Assembly (NCBI GenBank): GCA_937877385.1
Contig: CALGBJ010000005.1
Location: forward strand, 1 to 7,103
Direction: 5' to 3'
DNA length: 7,103 nucleotides
Source: an uncultured bacterium
Lineage (GTDB): Bacteria > Patescibacteriota > Minisyncoccia > UBA6257 > JAGGUH01
The notes below the pieces were generated by a model. The model did no database searches. It was not told the origin of the DNA and was given only the letters and a program-made list of their open reading frames with translations. Numbering within the stretch: position 1 is the first letter of the stretch; the number at the start of each line of letters is the position of its first letter. This document shows, piece by piece, positions 1 through 6,248 of the stretch. Made by a program: the position numbers and the translations under genes.

Positions 1-2
1 CC

Positions 3-104
3 ACACCTATTTTTCAAGATATCAAAGAGCAAATTCTAAAAATGGCTAAACTTTTCCAAATTTTGGGGCTCAGTTCAATTTTGCATTTTGAATTATCATT
101 TTGA
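3..104 (+). CDS. Possible C-terminal end of an unknown upstream gene (partial)
   Basis: Reading from base 3 gives 33 residues before TGA at 102-104. The first twenty or so (around IFQDIKEQILKMAKLFQILG) look like an amphipathic helix, as expected of a real protein tail. The last nine residues run into the 7-bp repeat array, so the stop codon may be supplied by repeat DNA. The other two forward frames close earlier, at 37-39 (TAA) and 46-48 (TAA), and are alternatives. No family can be recognised from so short a piece. The choice of frame is an inference from composition only. Confidence 0.3.
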   Translation, partial: TPIFQDIKEQILKMAKLFQILGLSSILHFELSF

Positions 105-253
105 ATTTTGAGATTTGCATTTTGAATTTTTATTAGCTTTACGCTGTGGCTTTGAGTTTTGCGCTTTGCGCTTTGCGCTAAACTGGTTTTGAATTTTGAA
201 TTTATAATTTGTAATTTGTTTGTAATTTGTGATTTGTAATTTGGAATTTTTTT
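79..253. repeat. Heptamer repeat array 1, upstream of GXGXG paralog 1
   Basis: This is a patchwork of degenerate 7-bp units in three blocks. The first is TTTTGAA/TTTTGCA type (79-133, with one 1-bp slip). The second is a G+C-containing block of CTTTACG, CTTTGAG, TTTTGCG and CTTTGCG (about 134-184). The third is TTTTGAA x2, TTTATAA, TTTGTAA, then TGTAATT/TGTGATT/TGGAATT (187-248). It fills the whole gap before the start region of the gene at 261. The 14-mer ATTAGCTTTACGCT (132-145) recurs exactly in array 2 at 3873-3886. Promoter-like hexamers such as TATAAT (203-208) and several TGTAAT boxes occur inside it, but without a convincing -35 at normal spacing, so I do not call a promoter. Confidence 0.85.
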
Positions 254-263
254 AACTACTATG
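251..263 (+). promoter_or_regulatory. Conserved start context TTTAACTACTATG, copy 1
   Basis: These 13 bases ending in the start codon are identical in front of all three GXGXG paralogs (251-263, 3918-3930, 6289-6301). No purine-rich Shine-Dalgarno sequence lies within 15 bases of the ATG. The conservation fixes the start of each paralog. Whether it is a translation signal, the end of a leader or simply part of a duplicated cassette cannot be told from sequence. Confidence 0.7.
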
Positions 264-1166
264 CCTAAAAACCCATTTGAACAACCTATTAAAAGAGAGG
301 AACCACCTATTGAAGAGATGGAAAAGAAATTAGATAAAGCCGAAAAGATGATTGAGAGGGTTAAGGAGGACTTGAAAATAGAAGAATTTATTGAGAAATC
401 AGTCAAAGAACTAAAAAAACTTTGGGAAGAGAATGAGGAAGAAATGAGAAAACAACGGTATAACTCCAGAGCTTCCTTTTTCTTCTTCTCTTCTCTTCCT
501 CTACCTGAAGCCCCTTTTTTTCTTTTGGAAAGAATCTCTAATAAGTTTCTAAAAGAATTTAATTGGAAAGAGTTTGAAGGAAAGGAAGATTTTGAGACCT
601 ATTTAGGCCTTTTCCTTTCTGCTTTCTTGAAGAAAAATATTGAAAACTATATCTCATCTCAAAAAGAAAAAGACATCAAAGAAGAAAATATTAAACCAAT
701 TGAAGTCCATCTTAAAGTTAAAGAATTGCCAGTTCGTCTTAGTTATTTAGGCTATCAAAATCCCAAAAAGTTACATTTGATCGTTGAAGGAAATTATGGA
801 ATACGGACAGGAGATGAAATGCAAGGCGGAAAGATAATTATTAAAGGGAATTGTAAAGATTGCACTGGCGGGGTTATGAGCGACGGAGAAATAATTGTGA
901 AAGGAAATTGTGGACATTTCACTGGTCAGTGGATGAAGGGCGGAAAAATAATTGTTGAGAGAAATTGTGAAAGAGGGACTGGAGAAGATATGGAAGGAGG
1001 AGAATTAAATATCAAAGGAGAAGTAAAATCTTTTCATAAATCTGCTTTTTCTCCCAACAACAAAGGCACCATTATTTGGAAAGGCACCGAAATTTGGAGG
1101 AATGGAAATTGGACTAAAGAAGGAATGAAAATGCAAGAGAGAGGCGAGATTCCGATGGAATGGTAA
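261..1166 (+). CDS. GXGXG-repeat beta-helix protein, paralog 1 (hypothetical)
   Basis: A 301-aa protein without signal peptide. Residues 1-66 are a charged, probably coiled-coil helix. Residues 71-89 are hydrophobic and Phe/Pro-rich (ASFFFFSSLPLPEAPFFLL). Residues 91-170 form a middle domain shared with its paralogs. Residues 173-248 are four 19-residue rungs of the form IIVKGNCxxxTGxxMxGGK. Residues 249-301 make a conserved cap (SAFSPNNKGTIIW). The rungs resemble the GXGXG right-handed beta-helix of the glutamate synthase alpha-subunit C-terminus and formylmethanofuran dehydrogenase subunit C. In those proteins the domain is structural, and none of their catalytic domains is present here. 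The start is set by the TTTAACTACTATG context shared with both paralogs. The gene lies directly behind heptamer array 1, and 129 bp separate it from the MoxR-like ATPase gene. The fold is likely; the function is unknown, with a binding or scaffold role inferred from the variable rung positions. Confidence 0.88.
   Translation: MPKNPFEQPIKREEPPIEEMEKKLDKAEKMIERVKEDLKIEEFIEKSVKELKKLWEENEEEMRKQRYNSRASFFFFSSLPLPEAPFFLLERISNKFLKEFNWKEFEGKEDFETYLGLFLSAFLKKNIENYISSQKEKDIKEENIKPIEVHLKVKELPVRLSYLGYQNPKKLHLIVEGNYGIRTGDEMQGGKIIIKGNCKDCTGGVMSDGEIIVKGNCGHFTGQWMKGGKIIVERNCERGTGEDMEGGELNIKGEVKSFHKSAFSPNNKGTIIWKGTEIWRNGNWTKEGMKMQERGEIPMEW
777..1004 (+). repeat. Four in-frame 57-bp repeats (19-aa beta-helix rungs) in paralog 1
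   Basis: Exactly 4 x 57 bp encode residues 173-191, 192-210, 211-229 and 230-248. Each rung has a hydrophobic strand, then G-N-C (the first rung has N-Y), three variable residues, T-G, two variable residues, M-x-G-G and K or E. The second rung deviates as MSDGE. A fifth, incomplete rung (LNIKGEVKSF) follows as the cap. Confidence 0.9.
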
Positions 1167-1178
1167 AATAATTTTTTC

Positions 1179-1206
1179 TTGATTTCTTTTTAAAAGAGTT
1201 TAAAAT
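1179..1206 (+). promoter_or_regulatory. Weak candidate promoter between paralog 1 and the MoxR-like ATPase gene
   Basis: TTGATT (1179-1184) and TAAAAT (1201-1206) are 16 bp apart, with 4 of 6 and 5 of 6 matches to the sigma-70 consensus. In such A+T-rich DNA this could be chance. The same stretch has a short imperfect dyad (TTGATTT at 1179-1185 with AAATCAA at 1203-1209) that is too weak to call a terminator. Confidence 0.3.
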
Positions 1207-1240
1207 CAAAATAAAGGTCGCTTTTTGAGTAATTTATTTC

Positions 1241-1284
1241 TTTAGTTTCTTAATTTTTATCTTTATAAAATTTAAGAAACTAAA
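1241..1284. promoter_or_regulatory. Perfect 13-bp inverted repeat around a TATAAA box, candidate operator or leader hairpin
   Basis: TTTAGTTTCTTAA (1241-1253) is perfectly complementary to TTAAGAAACTAAA (1272-1284), with an 18-base loop. The loop contains TATAAA (1264-1269), a possible -10 element. The right arm ends 11 bases before the ATG at 1296. As DNA it could be an operator flanking a promoter. As RNA it would be a hairpin next to the start codon. No T-run follows the right arm, so an intrinsic terminator is unlikely. No matching dyad was seen in front of the other genes. Confidence 0.55.
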
Positions 1285-1295
1285 AATTTAAAACT

Positions 1296-3839
1296 ATGAA
1301 AGAGAAATTTGAGCCAATTGAGCAAAAAGTAGATAAAAAAGTTAAATTAAGAAGAGAAAAATCTTTAATTTCTTCTAAAATTTTTAGGGAGACAGGCATC
1401 CCTTTTTCTTTAAGAGAAAAATTAGGTTTAGATAAAATAGCTGAAATGATTCAAAAAGAGGAACTTTTAGATGAAGCCGAAAAAGAAGTTTTAATTAAAA
1501 ATTTGGAAGAAGAAGCCCAACTCCAAAAAGAAATTTCAGAAATTTCTACTCAGCCAGTTAAAATTTTAGAAGATTTTAGATTTAAAAATCTCTTAGAGGC
1601 ATTTAAAAAAGCAAACCAAATTAATGTCAAAAAAGAATTAAGTGAGCAAAAAATTAGGGCTTTAGAAATAAAATACGAGAAACTCAACAAAGAAAAAATT
1701 GAAAAACGATTGGAAGAAATTAATCAAGAGGAAAGAGGGTATTGGGATAAAAATCGAGAAGAAATAAATATGGCTTTAAAAGAATTGAGAGAAAAATATG
1801 AAATTCCTTTAGAGAAAGCTGAAGCAGAAAAAGATTTTGAGAAAATAGAAGGGTTAAAAAAAGAAATGGAAAAATTTGAAAAAGAAAATCCTTATCTTTC
1901 TAAATTAAACGAATTCCAGGCAAAAAAGCATTTAACTCTTAATTTATTAGCCAGAAGAGAGAAGAAAAAAGAAAAAGAATATCTTACGCCAAGTGATTAT
2001 AAAATCCTTTCTCAAGAAAAAGAAAAAATCAAGGAATTAAAGAAAGAATATCAAGAACTTCTCCAATCAAGCCCAGAAGCATTTATTGGTTTGCATCTTA
2101 AAGAACTTAAAAATTATCAAGAAAAATTAGAAGAAAATAAAATTGTTGAGACCCCTTATGTGAAAGAAAAAATAGAAGAAATAATCACTCACCTAAAAAC
2201 CCAAATTCCAGTTTTTCTTTATGGGCATTACGGAAGTGGAAAAACTGAATTAGCCCGTCATATTGCCCGCGAGTATCTTTCCAAAGAGAAAATAAAGGAA
2301 TTTATCAAATCTCATCCAAAACCAGAAAGAGAGAAATTTGAAAGTGAAAAAGATTATCAAAAGGCATTGGAAAATTGGCAAGGAGAAATAGAAAAGATTA
2401 AAGAGCCGGTTGTTTTTCGAGGTGCCAAGGATATAACTTTAGAAGAATTATATGGACACCTGGCTTTAGTGAGAAAAAATTCAAAAAGTTTTGAAGAATT
2501 TCATCAAAAAGTTGAGGAAGAAAAAGATAAATTTTTCGGTAATCATCCCGAATTAAGCGAAGAAGAGAAAAAATATTATACTCAATTAATTGAAAATTTT
2601 GTCTCTAATCAAGAATCTCAAGGTACCATTACTGATTTTGTTTTAGGTCCAGTTTATGAAGCGGCAAAAGAAGGAAAAGTTTTAATTATTGATGAAGCCA
2701 ATGCTATCCCTCATTCAGTTTTAATTAGTTTAAACGATATTTTAACCAGAAAAGTTGGCGAAAAAATTTATGTTCAACAGGATGGGGTGGAACCAATTAC
2801 TATCAAAGAAGGATTTTCTATAATTTTAACCGGAAATTTAGGAGAAAGATATGAAGAGTTAAGAGAAAAAATGGACATTGCTTTTTTGAGCCGAGTTCAT
2901 CCAGTTGAATACGAATATCTCCCTCAATATTATCCTAAAAATAAAGAAGAAGATTCTCTTTCTTTAAAAGAAAACGCCTCAGAGAAAAACGAACTTTTTC
3001 ATTTGCTTTTGGCAATGGTAATGGACAAAAAAGGCAATATCCAAGCTCCTCAAGATACAATTGAAAAACTTTGGAAACTAGCAGTTGACTCAAAAGTGAT
3101 TCAGGATGTTTTTTCTCAAAAATTAGTTAGCCAAGAATTATATGGCTATCAAGAAAGTGGTGGAGGGAAATATCTTTATAGATTAACTAGTGGTGTTCCT
3201 TCAATCAGAAATCTGAAAAGGATTATAGAAATGTGGAAGGCAGAAAAGTTTAAATATGAATTAGACCATTATCTTTGGCAGGATTTTATTAAAGAAATTA
3301 CCAATCCAAAAGATAGGGCTTATGTGTTTCAAATTTTTGAAAGTTATCCCGGTGGATTTTTTGAAAATTGGAAACATTCTCCTTACAGTTCAATAGATGC
3401 GATGATTAATTTTGAAGTAGAAGATCCAAAAAGAGAAGCCGAGTCAATTGAATTTTATCCACCCAAAGAGGTTATTGAAGCAGGTTTTGGAAAAATTCCT
3501 GAAAGAAAAGAATATCCAGAAATAGAAGAAAAAAGCCCTGAAGAAAAAGAAAAAATTTTAATTTCGTTAGAAAAAAGAGCGGCCAGTATAAAAAAAAGGA
3601 TTGAAAAATTAATGGAACTTTTTTCTGATTTAGAAAGGATAGGATGGGACAAGGGGAAGATAGAAAAAAATAGAAAAATTTTAGAGGAAGCAGAAAGTTT
3701 AGTAAAAGAAGTTATTTCTGAATGCGAGAAATGGCTTTCTGGAAAAAGACCAGAAACCGAAGAGGATTTCCGAAAAATAATTGAAAAATTAGAGAAAAAA
3801 TTAGAAGAAGCAGTTTCTAAACTAGAAGAAGCAAAATAA
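1296..3839 (+). CDS. MoxR/AAA_5-like AAA+ ATPase with long charged helical extensions
   Basis: An 847-aa protein with a central AAA+ module. It has Walker A GHYGSGKT (310-317), a MoxR-type GAKDITLEELYG segment (376-387), GPVYEAAKEGKVLIIDEANA with Walker B D466-E467, sensor 1 N514 (ILTGN), a likely arginine finger R533 (DIAFLSR) and sensor 2 R638 (GVPSIRNL). Residues 1-290 are almost all Lys/Glu-rich helix, probably coiled coil, and residues 715-847 are similar. MoxR proteins are usually about 300-350 aa, so this one carries unusually large arms plus a helical insertion at about 391-440. MoxR-type ATPases remodel or activate partner proteins, often VWA-domain proteins, but no VWA gene is visible here. 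The neighbours are GXGXG proteins, so these may be its clients (inference). The start follows AAACT directly, with no Shine-Dalgarno. The protein is probably cytoplasmic. The AAA+ call is firm; the exact clade and role are uncertain. Confidence 0.92.
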   Translation: MKEKFEPIEQKVDKKVKLRREKSLISSKIFRETGIPFSLREKLGLDKIAEMIQKEELLDEAEKEVLIKNLEEEAQLQKEISEISTQPVKILEDFRFKNLLEAFKKANQINVKKELSEQKIRALEIKYEKLNKEKIEKRLEEINQEERGYWDKNREEINMALKELREKYEIPLEKAEAEKDFEKIEGLKKEMEKFEKENPYLSKLNEFQAKKHLTLNLLARREKKKEKEYLTPSDYKILSQEKEKIKELKKEYQELLQSSPEAFIGLHLKELKNYQEKLEENKIVETPYVKEKIEEIITHLKTQIPVFLYGHYGSGKTELARHIAREYLSKEKIKEFIKSHPKPEREKFESEKDYQKALENWQGEIEKIKEPVVFRGAKDITLEELYGHLALVRKNSKSFEEFHQKVEEEKDKFFGNHPELSEEEKKYYTQLIENFVSNQESQGTITDFVLGPVYEAAKEGKVLIIDEANAIPHSVLISLNDILTRKVGEKIYVQQDGVEPITIKEGFSIILTGNLGERYEELREKMDIAFLSRVHPVEYEYLPQYYPKNKEEDSLSLKENASEKNELFHLLLAMVMDKKGNIQAPQDTIEKLWKLAVDSKVIQDVFSQKLVSQELYGYQESGGGKYLYRLTSGVPSIRNLKRIIEMWKAEKFKYELDHYLWQDFIKEITNPKDRAYVFQIFESYPGGFFENWKHSPYSSIDAMINFEVEDPKREAESIEFYPPKEVIEAGFGKIPERKEYPEIEEKSPEEKEKILISLEKRAASIKKRIEKLMELFSDLERIGWDKGKIEKNRKILEEAESLVKEVISECEKWLSGKRPETEEDFRKIIEKLEKKLEEAVSKLEEAK

Positions 3840-3850
3840 AAAAATTGTAC

Positions 3851-3920
3851 TTGGAATTTGGAATTTCTTGGAATTAGCTTTACGCTTTAGTTTTACGCTT
3901 TACGCTTTGCGCTTAAATTT
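3851..3920. repeat. Heptamer repeat array 2, upstream of GXGXG paralog 2
   Basis: Ten 7-bp units run in uninterrupted register: TTGGAAT x2, TTCTTGG, AATTAGC, TTTACGC, TTTAGTT, TTACGCT x2, TTGCGCT and TAAATTT. The next seven bases, AACTACT, keep the register and end exactly at the ATG of paralog 2. The array begins 12 bp after the stop codon of the ATPase gene. It shares ATTAGCTTTACGCT and TTTGCGCT with array 1. The array can be read through in frame from an ATG at 3868, which adds 20 residues unlike either sister protein, so that start is not used here. Confidence 0.85.
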
Positions 3921-3930
3921 AACTACTATG
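3918..3930 (+). promoter_or_regulatory. Conserved start context TTTAACTACTATG, copy 2
   Basis: Identical to the bases at 251-263 and 6289-6301. It supports ATG 3928 as the real start of paralog 2, rather than the in-frame ATG at 3868 inside the repeat array. Confidence 0.7.
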
Positions 3931-4755
3931 CCTAAAGAATCTTTTGAACAATTTTTTAAAAGACAAGAGAAAAAATTAGATAAAGCCGAAAAGATGGTTG
4001 AGGAAGTTGAGAAGGAATTAAAAATAAAGGAATTTGAGATGGTTGGAAAATCAGTCAAAAAATTAAAGAAACTTTGGGAAGAAAATGAGGCAAGATTTAA
4101 AGAAATGAGTTACATTAGAATATTCTCTTTCTATCAACATTCTCTTCCTCTGCTTAGAACCTCTCCTTTTCTTCTAGGAAGAACCTCTAATAAATTCCTA
4201 AAAGAATTTGATTGGAAGAAGTTTGAAGGAAGGAGATTTCTTGATACAGATTTAGGTCTTTTTATTTCTGCTTTCTTGAAGAAAAACATTGAACACTATA
4301 TTTGGTTTCAAAAAAGTAGAGGTTTTGAAGAAGGCCAAATTAAACCAATTGAAGTTCATCTTAAAGTTAAAGAACTACCTGTTATTCTTAGTTATTTAGG
4401 CTATAAAAACCCAAAAAAACTGCATTTAATTATTAAAGGAAATTGCGGAAATAGGACTGGATGGAAAATGCAAGGCGGGAAAATAATTGTTGAAGGAAAT
4501 TGCGGAAGGGGAGTTGGATTTGAAATGCGAGGCGGAAGGATAATTGTGGAAAGAAATTGTGAAGAGGTAACCGGGCATGCAATGAAAGGCGGAGAATTAA
4601 ATATCAAAGGAGAAGTAAAGTCTTTTGATAAATCTGCCTTTTCTCCCAACAATAAAGGCACTATTATCTGGAAAAACACCAAAATCTGGGAAAATGGAGA
4701 TTGGACTAAAGAAGGAAAAGAAATGTGGGAGAAAGGCGAGATTCCGGTGATCTAG
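3928..4755 (+). CDS. GXGXG-repeat beta-helix protein, paralog 2 (hypothetical)
   Basis: A 275-aa paralog of the protein encoded at 261-1166. Residues 1-60 are charged helix, lacking the REEPPIEEME stretch of its sisters. Residues 63-83 are the hydrophobic/proline segment, much changed. Residues 84-164 are the shared middle domain (SNKFLKEFDW, LGLFISAFLKKNIE, KPIEVHLKVKELP). Residues 167-223 are three beta-helix rungs, one fewer than the sisters. Residues 224-275 are the cap. All three rungs carry the Asn-Cys pair, and the middle rung has V in place of T before the Gly. The C-terminus differs from paralog 1 (EIPVI against EIPMEW), and the nucleotide similarity appears to continue a few bases past the stop, as if a small indel moved it. 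The gene sits between the MoxR-like and DUF4143-type ATPase genes. The function is unknown, and the beta-helix fold is inferred from the repeats. Confidence 0.87.
   Translation: MPKESFEQFFKRQEKKLDKAEKMVEEVEKELKIKEFEMVGKSVKKLKKLWEENEARFKEMSYIRIFSFYQHSLPLLRTSPFLLGRTSNKFLKEFDWKKFEGRRFLDTDLGLFISAFLKKNIEHYIWFQKSRGFEEGQIKPIEVHLKVKELPVILSYLGYKNPKKLHLIIKGNCGNRTGWKMQGGKIIVEGNCGRGVGFEMRGGRIIVERNCEEVTGHAMKGGELNIKGEVKSFDKSAFSPNNKGTIIWKNTKIWENGDWTKEGKEMWEKGEIPVI
4426..4596 (+). repeat. Three in-frame 57-bp repeats (19-aa beta-helix rungs) in paralog 2
   Basis: Exactly 3 x 57 bp encode residues 167-185, 186-204 and 205-223. The pattern is the same as in the sister genes, with C at the seventh position of every rung and a partial final rung, LNIKGEVKSF. 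One whole rung is missing relative to paralogs 1 and 3, and the reading frame is kept. Confidence 0.9.
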
Positions 4756-4775
4756 GTAAAAAGCCAGAATTAAAT

Positions 4776-4803
4776 TTGACAATATTTTTAAAAATCGTAA
4801 AAT
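4776..4803 (+). promoter_or_regulatory. Sigma-70-type promoter of the DUF4143-type ATPase gene
   Basis: A perfect -35 box TTGACA (4776-4781), a 16-bp spacer and a -10 box TAAAAT (4798-4803). A 12-bp perfect A/T palindrome (ATTTTTAAAAAT, 4784-4795) lies mostly in the spacer. Transcription would start near 4809-4811, only about five to seven bases before the ATG at 4816, so the mRNA would be nearly leaderless. This agrees with the lack of a Shine-Dalgarno sequence. It is the best promoter in the window. Confidence 0.65.
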
Positions 4804-4815
4804 ATATTTAACGAT
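4794..4815. promoter_or_regulatory. 22-bp near-perfect palindrome over the -10 box, candidate operator
   Basis: Outer arms ATCGT (4794-4798) and ACGAT (4811-4815) flank an A/T core. Ten of eleven base pairs are symmetric; the only mismatch is A4799 with A4810. The palindrome covers the -10 box and the expected transcription start and ends at the base before the start codon. A dimeric repressor bound here would block transcription. The regulator is not identified. The DUF4143-type protein has a winged-helix-like segment of its own, so autoregulation is possible but unproven. Confidence 0.5.
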
Positions 4816-6117
4816 ATGATAAAAGAAATAATCTACAATTATTGGGACTCAGAATTGCCTGAAGTAATAGAAAGAGATATAAAGCCAGAATTAAAAACTG
4901 AGTTGATTATTGATATTGTTGGAGTGAGAAGATCGGGAAAAACCTATTTAATGTTCGGAATAATTAAAAAAATCACAAAAAAAACCAACAAAAAAGCCAC
5001 TCTTTATATTAACTTTGAAAACCGAAAACTTCTTCCTTTAACACCAAACTATTTCAATCAAGTAATAGATTTTATTTATCAAGAGAAGTTGTTAGACAAA
5101 TATAAAAAAATTTATTTATTTTTTGACGAAATTCAAAGAATTAAAGATTGGGAGAGTTTTATCCGTAGTATTTATGACGAATTTAAAGGAAAAATAAAAA
5201 TTTTTATTTCTGGCTCGAGCGCGAATTTATTAAGTAAAGAATATGGAAAACTTTTAAGCGGCCGACATTTGACTATTCCCGTTTTTCCTTTAACTTTCAA
5301 AGAATTTTTAAGATTTAAGAATTTTGAGATAAAAATTTTAAGCGAAAAAAGAATCGCCCAAATCAAAAAACTTCTTGAAGAGTATCTAAAATTTGGTGGA
5401 TTTCCAGAAGTAGTTCTTCAAAAAACAAAGAAGAAAAAAGAAGCACTTCTTAATCAACTTTTTATTGATATCTTATCAAGAGATATTCTTGGTCGCGCCG
5501 AGACAAGAAAAGCACAAATAATAGAAGAATTTAGCTATTTTCTTTGTTCTAATGTTTCCAATCTTTTAAGTTTTAGAAAAATGGCTAATTATTTTAATTC
5601 TCGGGGAATAAAAATTTCTGTGCCTACCTTGGAAAATTATTTTTATTTAACTAAAAATGCCTTCCTTTTTTTCGAAATGTTAATTTTTTCATATAAGGTT
5701 AAAGATCAACTTCAATATCCTAGAAAAATTTATTGTATAGATAATGGCTTAGTTAACTTAATTGGCTTTAAATTTAGTCAAAATTTAGGTAAAATTTATG
5801 AAAATACTGTAGCGATTGAACTTTTGCGAAAATCTTTTAGTCAGCCAACTTTAAAAGTATTTTACTGGAAAAACCCCCAAAACCAAGAAGTAGATTTTGT
5901 TATTAAAAAGAAACTAAAAATAACCCAACTTATCCAAGTTTGTTATAACCTAGAAGATTACCAAACCAAACAAAGAGAATTAAAATCACTTTACAAAGCT
6001 AGCCAAGAACTTAATTGTAATAACCTTTTAGTTATCACTTGGGACTACGAAAGTAAAGAAAAATTCAAAGACAAAACCATCAAATTTATCCCTTTATGGA
6101 AATGGCTGCTACAATAG
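4816..6117 (+). CDS. ATP-binding protein of the AAA_14 / DUF4143 family
   Basis: A 433-aa protein, a usual length for the family. It has Walker A GVRRSGKT (36-43), Walker B LFFDEIQ (D104-E105), sensor-like SGSSANLL (132-139), then LSGR (147-150) and the family signature PLTFKEFL (158-165). FGGFPEVVL is at 193-201, a winged-helix-like region at about 247-290, and the C-terminal DUF4143 domain with YENTVAIEL (328-336), EVDFVI (358-363) and IQVCY (373-377). The C-terminal domain has a PD-(D/E)XK nuclease-like layout. The expected E-x-K is QVC here, so the lysine is missing and cleavage is doubtful. Family members are widespread, patchily distributed accessory genes with poorly known roles. The gene has its own promoter and a palindrome at the start codon, and it lies between two GXGXG paralogs. 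Its stop codon TAG overlaps the 10-bp tandem array. Confidence 0.93.
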   Translation: MIKEIIYNYWDSELPEVIERDIKPELKTELIIDIVGVRRSGKTYLMFGIIKKITKKTNKKATLYINFENRKLLPLTPNYFNQVIDFIYQEKLLDKYKKIYLFFDEIQRIKDWESFIRSIYDEFKGKIKIFISGSSANLLSKEYGKLLSGRHLTIPVFPLTFKEFLRFKNFEIKILSEKRIAQIKKLLEEYLKFGGFPEVVLQKTKKKKEALLNQLFIDILSRDILGRAETRKAQIIEEFSYFLCSNVSNLLSFRKMANYFNSRGIKISVPTLENYFYLTKNAFLFFEMLIFSYKVKDQLQYPRKIYCIDNGLVNLIGFKFSQNLGKIYENTVAIELLRKSFSQPTLKVFYWKNPQNQEVDFVIKKKLKITQLIQVCYNLEDYQTKQRELKSLYKASQELNCNNLLVITWDYESKEKFKDKTIKFIPLWKWLLQ

Positions 6118-6210
6118 ATATTCAATAGATATTTATAGATATTTATAGAAACTTATAGAAATTCATAGATATTGATAGATGTTCATTGAAATTCATTGAA
6201 ATTCATTGTT
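6113..6210. repeat. 10-bp tandem repeat array after the DUF4143-type gene
   Basis: Nine consecutive 10-bp units run in perfect register from 6121 to 6210: TTCAATAGAT, then ATTTATAGAT-type units, ending in GTTCATTGAA, ATTCATTGAA and ATTCATTGTT. A further copy of AATAGATATT at 6113-6122 is offset by one base and contains the stop codon TAG (6115-6117) of the upstream gene. The unit length is close to one helical turn, so the A/T steps are phased and the DNA may be curved. It differs in period and sequence from the 7-bp arrays. No terminator-like hairpin was seen. Confidence 0.85.
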
Positions 6211-6248
6211 TTATTATTTATTAACGAGTTTATGAGTTTCAATATTAA

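Noticed and set aside
79..253. CRISPR array
   Set aside because: The units are 7 bp and contiguous, with no spacers. No cas gene is present.
14..406. Open minus-strand frame across the first repeat array and the start of paralog 1
   Set aside because: It is antisense to the conserved N-terminus of paralog 1 and continues into repeat DNA. The Ser/Phe-rich translation is what an A/G-rich coding strand gives in reverse.
1171..1215. Intrinsic terminator after paralog 1
   Set aside because: Only weak A/T dyads are present, with no G+C stem followed by a T-run.
3868..3927. Upstream in-frame ATG giving paralog 2 twenty more residues
   Set aside because: The extra residues are translated heptamer repeats and have no counterpart in paralogs 1 and 3. 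The conserved context points to ATG 3928.
4401..4782. Two overlapping minus-strand frames over the rungs and cap of paralog 2
   Set aside because: They are antisense shadows of the 57-bp repeats and have no motif of their own. A similar shadow lies at 6818-7036.
4760..4895. 15-bp direct repeat AAAGCCAGAATTAAA (4760-4774 and 4881-4895)
   Set aside because: One copy lies upstream of the promoter and the other inside the coding region, with no flanking structure. In A+T-rich DNA I treat it as chance.
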